A stretch of 64,000 nucleotides of DNA from Dictyostelium firmibasis (lineage: Eukaryota; Evosea; Eumycetozoa; Dictyosteliales; Dictyosteliaceae): positions 1,012,001 to 1,076,000 of the forward strand of contig CM069766.1 in NCBI GenBank assembly GCA_036169595.1. Direction: 5' to 3'. A program made the position numbers and the translations under genes. This document shows, one piece after another, positions 58,690 through 64,000 of the stretch (its first letter is position 1; every line of letters begins with the position of its first letter). Below the pieces are notes generated by a model, which saw only the letters and a list, made by a program, of their open reading frames with translations, ran no database searches and had not been told where the DNA came from.

Positions 58690-61155
58690 TTACTTTTGAT
58701 TTTTATTATTTAATACAACGATTGCAGAGAAACAACCAACTTCTTCAAATTCTTGAGAATCATTTGTCATAATTGGTTTTGAGTGAATACTTTTTAAATC
58801 TAAGTATTTTGAAGAACTCAAGAATAATAAAGTTTTTGAATCTTTCATTACTCTATTGAAACCGTTTACTATTTTAGCATTAACCATTTCAATTCTTGGT
58901 TTTAAATCTTCAGGATTTTGAGGTGGCGGTGGTGGTGCATCTTCGTCATCCTCATCGATTTGAGGAACTATAGGTTTTGGGAAATGAATAAAGAACGAGC
59001 AAACCTTTACATTCTCATCACCGAAATGATTTTTTAATTTATTTAAAACCATATAATCAAAATCTTGAAGTTGATGAAAATGTAATGGATTTTTAATGTT
59101 TGACGATTTGTAAAGATTATTTAAAATGATACCAATGTTAATTGGAGTTGATGGATTCTTTTCGGTTTCTAATTTTATAATTTTCTCCAAGATAACTGGT
59201 ACTTGACCAAGAACAAATTTACTACAATTAAAAGTTCTATTTTGGTAAGCATTTAATCTTAGGAATTGATTTTCATTTGAGAAATTTATGATCTCTTTAA
59301 CTTGTTGATTATCATTTTCACCTTCAGGATGTTGATAGTTATTCTCACTAGAAACTCTAATTCTATCAACACCTCTTATAATTTTAAAATCTTCTTCACG
59401 TTCTAAATGGTTAAAGTAAACATTGAAATGTAAGATAATTCTACAACCACTTGTCACAGGTTGAAGTGTTTGAACCACACAACCTTGATAAAATGCAACC
59501 CATCTAAAATGGAATATTTGAATTTGAGCCTCCAATTCCAATTGTCTAATTCTTGAAAGAATTGATTGTTGTTGTAGTATAATATGTTCACTTTCGGAAG
59601 TACCGTTTTTTATAGACTCTTCTTGAATGTTTGAAAGATATTGTTGTAAATCTTTGATTTGTTCCATTAGCTCGTCTCTTTTCTTAAATGATTGAACCGA
59701 TTCAATTCTATAATTTGAGGTTTTATTACTAGTTTCAAAGGAACCTCCATTACCAGTAATAATGATTTCTCCACCGGAATAAGCATCAATACCCAAAGAT
59801 ACCAAGAAAGAACCAACATAACTCTTAATTAAATCACCATTGTCTGGTTGAATTTGTAAATTATTATCTTTACCAGGCATTGAAATATGCATTTTATTCA
59901 ATACTAATTTAAAATTGGTTTGGGCACTATGATAAACTTGGTCCTTGTAAAAGATAACATCCTTTTCTCCATAAACTTCAAATGCGGGAATCTTTAACCT
60001 TGACAATGCAATTGCCATACCTTTATTGGTACCCATATTATCATCTGTGGTATAAAAATCTTTTGACTTTGATAAAATCTTTTCAATATCAGGTTGAAAG
60101 ATCGTGCCACAATCTTCTCCATCTATGTAAACTCCATAATCAATCTTTGGCTCTTCTGGCTTTTCTTCTTTTTTCGTTTCACCATTTTGTTGATGTTCAC
60201 TATTATTTTGTTCACCGTTTTGTTGTTGTTCACTATTATTTTGTTCACCATTTTGTTGCTCTTGTTGTTCTTGATTCATTTGCTCACCATTTTGTTGATC
60301 ATTTTGTTCTTGGTTCATTTGCCCACCATTTTGTTGCTCTTGTTGTTCTTGGTTCATTTGTCCATCGTTTTGTTGTTCATCTTCATTATTGTTATAATTA
60401 TTTTGTTCATCATCATCGTATCCATTTTCCTCATCGTTTTCATTATATTCATTTTGTTCTTCTTGAGGTGGTGGTGGTACAGAACCTATTTTAAATTCAT
60501 GAACACCGAAACTATAAGGTGAAACGAATAAACTATTAAATAAACCCTCCAAAGTTTGATTACCGACCAATTCATATTCTGGAGTTTGGGTTGTTCTATT
60601 AATTAAACCTTTACACATATCTTGGACTTTTAAATAGGTATATAGAGAATCATCATTTGTGAATCTATATCTTGATAATTTTAATTTTGGTAAAATAAAT
60701 AAATTCCATGATTTACAAATCAAAGATAATGATTCAATTAATTCGGAATGTGTATTATCAAATAATGAAAATTTTATTGAATATTTTAATATTTTAATCA
60801 TTAAAATATTTGATAAAATTCTATTATTATATCCAACACCTCCACTACTGCATGTAGTTGTAGTGGTACCATTAAATTGTGTTAAACATTGTTTCTTTTT
60901 ATTTATTCCATTTTGATAGTGATTGTGGTTATTAAGGTGGTGGTTATTGTTTTCTTGGAAATTAGGTACCCCATTATCATCAATTTGATTTGTAATTATT
61001 TGATGATGGTTGGCACCATCAATCTCTCCTTCAAAGTTATTTGAAAGTTTTCTTTTGTTATTACAAATATTACCATTTTCTTGGTTTTCATTATTTCTAT
61101 GTTTATTTTCTGAACTATCTACCATACTTTGATCAATTTTATCTATTATTTCCAT
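58690..61155 (-). CDS. F-box-like N-terminus fused to a degenerate 2OG-oxygenase-like domain (gene D)
   Basis: 821 residues, one exon. An Asn/His-rich N-terminus precedes an F-box-like segment (SNILMIKILKYSIKFSLF, then LSLICKSWNLFILPKLKLSR). A Gln/Asn/Glu repeat region follows (about 230-345, with QEQQNG units). The 2OG-like domain has YVGSFLVSLGIDAYSGGEIII and, after a coiled-coil insert of about 70 residues, FRWVAFYQGCVVQT then PVTSGCRIILHFNV. SGxR is kept, but the HxD position reads GKD (428-430) and the distal His after FYQGC is missing. The next block, IGIILNNLYKSSNI with DYMVLNKLKNHF, corresponds to the IVYLFENQY-type block of genes A-C. It ends EEVGCFSAIVVLNNK, the same strand where gene A ends. 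I infer a pseudo-oxygenase used for recognition in an SCF complex. Confidence 0.65.
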   Translation of the reverse strand: MEIIDKIDQSMVDSSENKHRNNENQENGNICNNKRKLSNNFEGEIDGANHHQIITNQIDDNGVPNFQENNNHHLNNHNHYQNGINKKKQCLTQFNGTTTTTCSSGGVGYNNRILSNILMIKILKYSIKFSLFDNTHSELIESLSLICKSWNLFILPKLKLSRYRFTNDDSLYTYLKVQDMCKGLINRTTQTPEYELVGNQTLEGLFNSLFVSPYSFGVHEFKIGSVPPPPQEEQNEYNENDEENGYDDDEQNNYNNNEDEQQNDGQMNQEQQEQQNGGQMNQEQNDQQNGEQMNQEQQEQQNGEQNNSEQQQNGEQNNSEHQQNGETKKEEKPEEPKIDYGVYIDGEDCGTIFQPDIEKILSKSKDFYTTDDNMGTNKGMAIALSRLKIPAFEVYGEKDVIFYKDQVYHSAQTNFKLVLNKMHISMPGKDNNLQIQPDNGDLIKSYVGSFLVSLGIDAYSGGEIIITGNGGSFETSNKTSNYRIESVQSFKKRDELMEQIKDLQQYLSNIQEESIKNGTSESEHIILQQQSILSRIRQLELEAQIQIFHFRWVAFYQGCVVQTLQPVTSGCRIILHFNVYFNHLEREEDFKIIRGVDRIRVSSENNYQHPEGENDNQQVKEIINFSNENQFLRLNAYQNRTFNCSKFVLGQVPVILEKIIKLETEKNPSTPINIGIILNNLYKSSNIKNPLHFHQLQDFDYMVLNKLKNHFGDENVKVCSFFIHFPKPIVPQIDEDDEDAPPPPPQNPEDLKPRIEMVNAKIVNGFNRVMKDSKTLLFLSSSKYLDLKSIHSKPIMTNDSQEFEEVGCFSAIVVLNNKNQK

Positions 61156-61819
61156 TTTATTTTAAAGAAATTGATTTTAATTTTAAAAAAAAAAAAAAAA
61201 TTTTAAAAAAAAAAACCAATTAAATCTGTTATTATTATTATTATTTTTATTGATATTATTATTTTTACTTTTTTAAGATATATAAATAATGTTAATTAAT
61301 TACTATTGGTTAATATATAAAAATATATAAAGAATATATATCTACCTGTTTTTTTTCTTTAATAATATTGAAAAAAAAAAAAATTAAAAAAATAATTTTT
61401 AAAAAAATTAATATTTAATTTAATTTAATTTTTTAAAATAAAAAAAAAAAAAAACAATGTAAAATAAAATATCTAAAAATTTATATATGATAATGCTATA
61501 TTTATATATATATATATATATATTTTTATTAAAAAAAAAATAAATCAAATGATTGGAAAAAAAAAAAAAAAAATTCAAAACCACACGCAAAAAAATAACC
61601 AAAAACAAAACAAAACAAAAAAAAAATATTTGTATTAAATTATTAAAAAAATAATTTGTTTAAATATTACCACTACCACTTATACTCATGTGTAATTAAT
61701 TTATCTAGAATTGTATATCTAATTTTAAATATTATTTTAATTATTTATGTGAGTAAGAGTGTGTTTGTATTTAAGAATAGTGAGATAAAGAAAATTAATT
61801 TATCAGCACGTGAATCTAT

Positions 61820-61853
<34 letters not shown>

Positions 61854-62308
61854 ATCTTACAAATAGTAAACATCAACAATTTTATATTAATAGAATCAAA
61901 AAAAAAAAAATAATAAAATAAAAAAAATAAATAAATAAATAAAAAAATTAAAATTAAAAAAAAAAAAAAAAAATTTAAAAAAAAAAAACAATATTATGTG
62001 TGGTTAACAACCACACTTGTTTTTTATCTTTTTACAAATGAAAAAATATTTATTTTTTTTTAAATATTATTTTTCTTTTTTTTTAAATAACCTTTATAGT
62101 TTTTTTTTTTTTTTTTTTTTTTTAATTAATTTTAGAAATGAATTAAAAACACAATCACCACCTTTGAGGTTTATGAATTTGATTTCAAAAGTTTAAAAAA
62201 AATATTAATGGCGATGTGTAATTTTCTATTTTTATATTTTTTTAAATTTTATTTTATTTTTTTTTTTAAAAATAAAATGTCAAATATTGAAAAATAGATT
62301 TATTTATA

Positions 62309-62345
<37 letters not shown>

Positions 62346-62369
62346 AAAATAGATTTATATATATTTTTT
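61156..62369. other. 1.2-kb intergenic region
   Basis: Upstream of gene D and downstream of the AIF-like gene, both minus strand. Holds A-runs, a TA repeat (61500-61522), a less simple patch at 61660-61800 without a usable frame, and a perfect hairpin at 61998-62016. No gene is supported. Confidence 0.5.
61998..62016. repeat. Perfect inverted repeat GTGTGGTT-AAC-AACCACAC
   Basis: An 8-bp stem with a 3-base loop, followed by T-rich DNA (TTGTTTTTTATCTTTTT). It looks like a hairpin-plus-T-tract in an otherwise simple A/T spacer. Confidence 0.8.
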
Positions 62370-63657
62370 TTAATATCTAACCATTGTTTTGAATTCAACA
62401 GCTTGTTTTAACAAAGCTGGTAAGAAACCAGTTATTGAATAGTCTTTATAAACCAAGATTGCTGTATATTTTCCAAGACTAATTAAGACCGGTTTTGCAA
62501 ATGGTTTGTAAGATTGTAATTTATGTTCGCAACGACTTTCCATTGCATTGATATTGTTGACAACGATTGAGGCAGTGCATTCTGCAGTTTGAGCCAACTT
62601 CTCCTCACGTACATGTAAGACATCACCAGAGACAAAGATATTACGATAATAGGTAGTACCAGCCATTTGAAGATGATCGTTAGCTTTGATATAACCACTC
62701 TCAGAGATAGCATCTGGGTAACTATTTTTAATGAAATTTGAATTTGGTGCGATACCAGTACATAGGAAAGCTTGCTCAGCAATGATTTCACTACCTTGAT
62801 CGGTTATGAATGTTTGACCTCTATGAGCTACAACACGCTCATTATATATTAATTTAACACCACGTTTCTGTAGAAACTCTTCAGTGTAACGTATTGTTTT
62901 CTTTGGGAAACGATTCATTAATTTCGACTGTGAATGAACGATGGTCACTTCTTTACCCTTGAAATGATCCACAATCTCTGCAGCTAATTCAACACCAACA
63001 ATACCACCACCAATGATTAAAATTCTCTTTAACTTTCTAATGTGGTAGTAGTTTTCACGTAATGTATTTGCACGTGCTGATGAAACTACACTAGACTCTT
63101 TAAATGGTGAATTATAACTTGAACCTGAGTTTATAACCAAATAATCGAATTCCACAGATCTATCATCCAAAATCACCTCTCTACTCTGTACTCCCAATAC
63201 CTCCTTTTGAATTACATTTGTATGCTTCAAATAATGTGAATGTAAAATTTGAATCTTTTTAACATGTTGTGGCTCAACAATAGTTCTAAGGATACTTGGT
63301 GTAAACTCAAAGAAATCTTTTGTATCAATTAATGTAACTTGATAATCATTCTCTAACTTTTGTGCAACAATACTACCTGAAAATCCACCTCCAACAATAA
63401 CAACTTTTTTTCTATCTTCAATTGGTATCTTTTTTTGTTTTTTTTTTTTTTTTTTTTTTCCAATTTAATTGAGGTTAGTTTGTAATTTTTTTTATATGTA
63501 TTTATTTATCTTTATAACTTACTCTATTACATAATGTTGAAATCGCTAAATTTTTAAATTTCACCAACATTAAAAATATTCTAAAAAGTCCAAATACAAC
63601 ACTCATAACATAATATCCAACAAAGAATATTATTTGTAATAATAATAGTACAATCAT
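62370..63657 (-). CDS. AIFM2/FSP1-like NAD(P)H flavoprotein with N-terminal membrane segment
   Basis: Exons 63523-63657 and 62370-63428 (phase-0 intron GTAAGT...AAAAAG) give 397 residues. Exon 1 encodes a hydrophobic N-terminus (IVLLLLQIIFFVGYYVMSVV) that should anchor the protein. Exon 2 has the FAD loop VVIVGGGFSGSIVAQKL, the NAD(P)H loop ILIIGGGIVGVELAAEIVDH, the FLCTGIAPNS stretch and the second FAD motif NIFVSGDVL. This is the two-dinucleotide-fold plan of AIFM2/AMID and type II NADH dehydrogenases. Animal FSP1 reduces ubiquinone at membranes and suppresses lipid peroxidation; that role is only inferred here. Dictyostelium has several AIF-like genes and I cannot say which this is. Confidence 0.88.
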
Positions 63658-64000
63658 TTTCTAGATATATATAAATTTATTTTTTTATTTATATCTATAT
63701 TTTTCTATATTATTTCGTTAAATAACTATTACTTCTATCAAATGAATTGTTGTTACTATTGTTAATATTATTTATTAATACTATAGAGTTGAATATTAAA
63801 AGAAAAAAAAAATAAAAGAAAAAAGATTATTTTTAGTAATTTATTATGTCATCATTTCAAAATATATATTTTTTTTATTTATTATTTATTTATTTTCTTT
63901 TGTTATAATTTGATGCACATTGGCAGACGAATTTTTTATTTTAAAAAAAAAAATTTAAAAAAAATACACCCCACCACTTGTGGGAAACAAATTACAAATT
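63658..64000. other. Upstream region of the AIF-like gene to window end
   Basis: A/T-rich with some mixed sequence (GATGCACATTGGCAGACG near 63911-63928 and CACCCCACCACTTGTGGG near 63967-63984). No coding frame is seen before the window ends. Confidence 0.5.

Overview
The window looks like nuclear DNA of the social amoeba Dictyostelium discoideum or a very close relative. The signs are extreme AT richness, intergenic DNA made mostly of A and T homopolymers, A-rich start contexts, short AT-only introns with GTAAGT/GTATGT-type donors, and coding AAT and CAA triplet runs that give long polyasparagine and polyglutamine tracts. The encoded proteins also fit: alkyl-DHAP synthase with a C-terminal PKL, profilin, a ponticulin-like protein, GH9 endoglucanases and F-box-like LRR proteins.

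Layout. 1-9960: the 3' two thirds of an RME-8 (DNAJC13) gene, a small secreted 12-cysteine protein, alkyl-DHAP synthase (two exons) and an RBR-type E3 ubiquitin ligase (three exons). 10557-30424: an accessory block. It is bracketed by two GH9 endoglucanase-like genes (13431-15312 plus, 28521-30424 minus) and three related genes that look like degenerate 2-oxoglutarate/Fe(II) oxygenases (10557, 17756, 22638); between them lie an acyl-carrier-protein-like gene, an F-box-like gene and a glutathionyl-hydroquinone-reductase-type glutathione transferase. 31843-43587: profilin, an unknown acidic/polyN protein, a large type I membrane glycoprotein with a Ser/Thr minisatellite stalk, a four-pass membrane protein, an Acinus-like SAP/RRM protein and a split DCC-family (DUF393) thiol oxidoreductase. 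43588-52313: metabolism and co-chaperones, namely the fused acetylglutamate kinase/NAGP reductase of arginine synthesis, a TTC4-like TPR protein, a DNAJC3/P58IPK-like ER co-chaperone, and the branched-chain ketoacid dehydrogenase E1 alpha. 52314-64000: a probable Bora homologue (Aurora A/Polo activator), an unknown charged protein, a ponticulin-like GPI protein, a second F-box-like gene, an F-box-like/2OG-like fusion and an AIFM2/FSP1-like flavoprotein.

The most interesting theme is the 2OG-oxygenase-like family. Three members are tandem and a fourth (58690-61155) is joined to an F-box-like N-terminus. In all four, the histidines expected to bind iron appear replaced. Both places where the family occurs also carry a gene of one particular F-box-like family next door. 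The second notable item is the Bora-like gene. I saw no transposon, LTR element, CRISPR array, rRNA or tRNA. Exon borders were worked out by hand from GT/AG sites and reading frame; the spliced models I give as complete have lengths divisible by three. Where a gene has introns, the feature spans start codon to stop codon and the exons are listed in the evidence.
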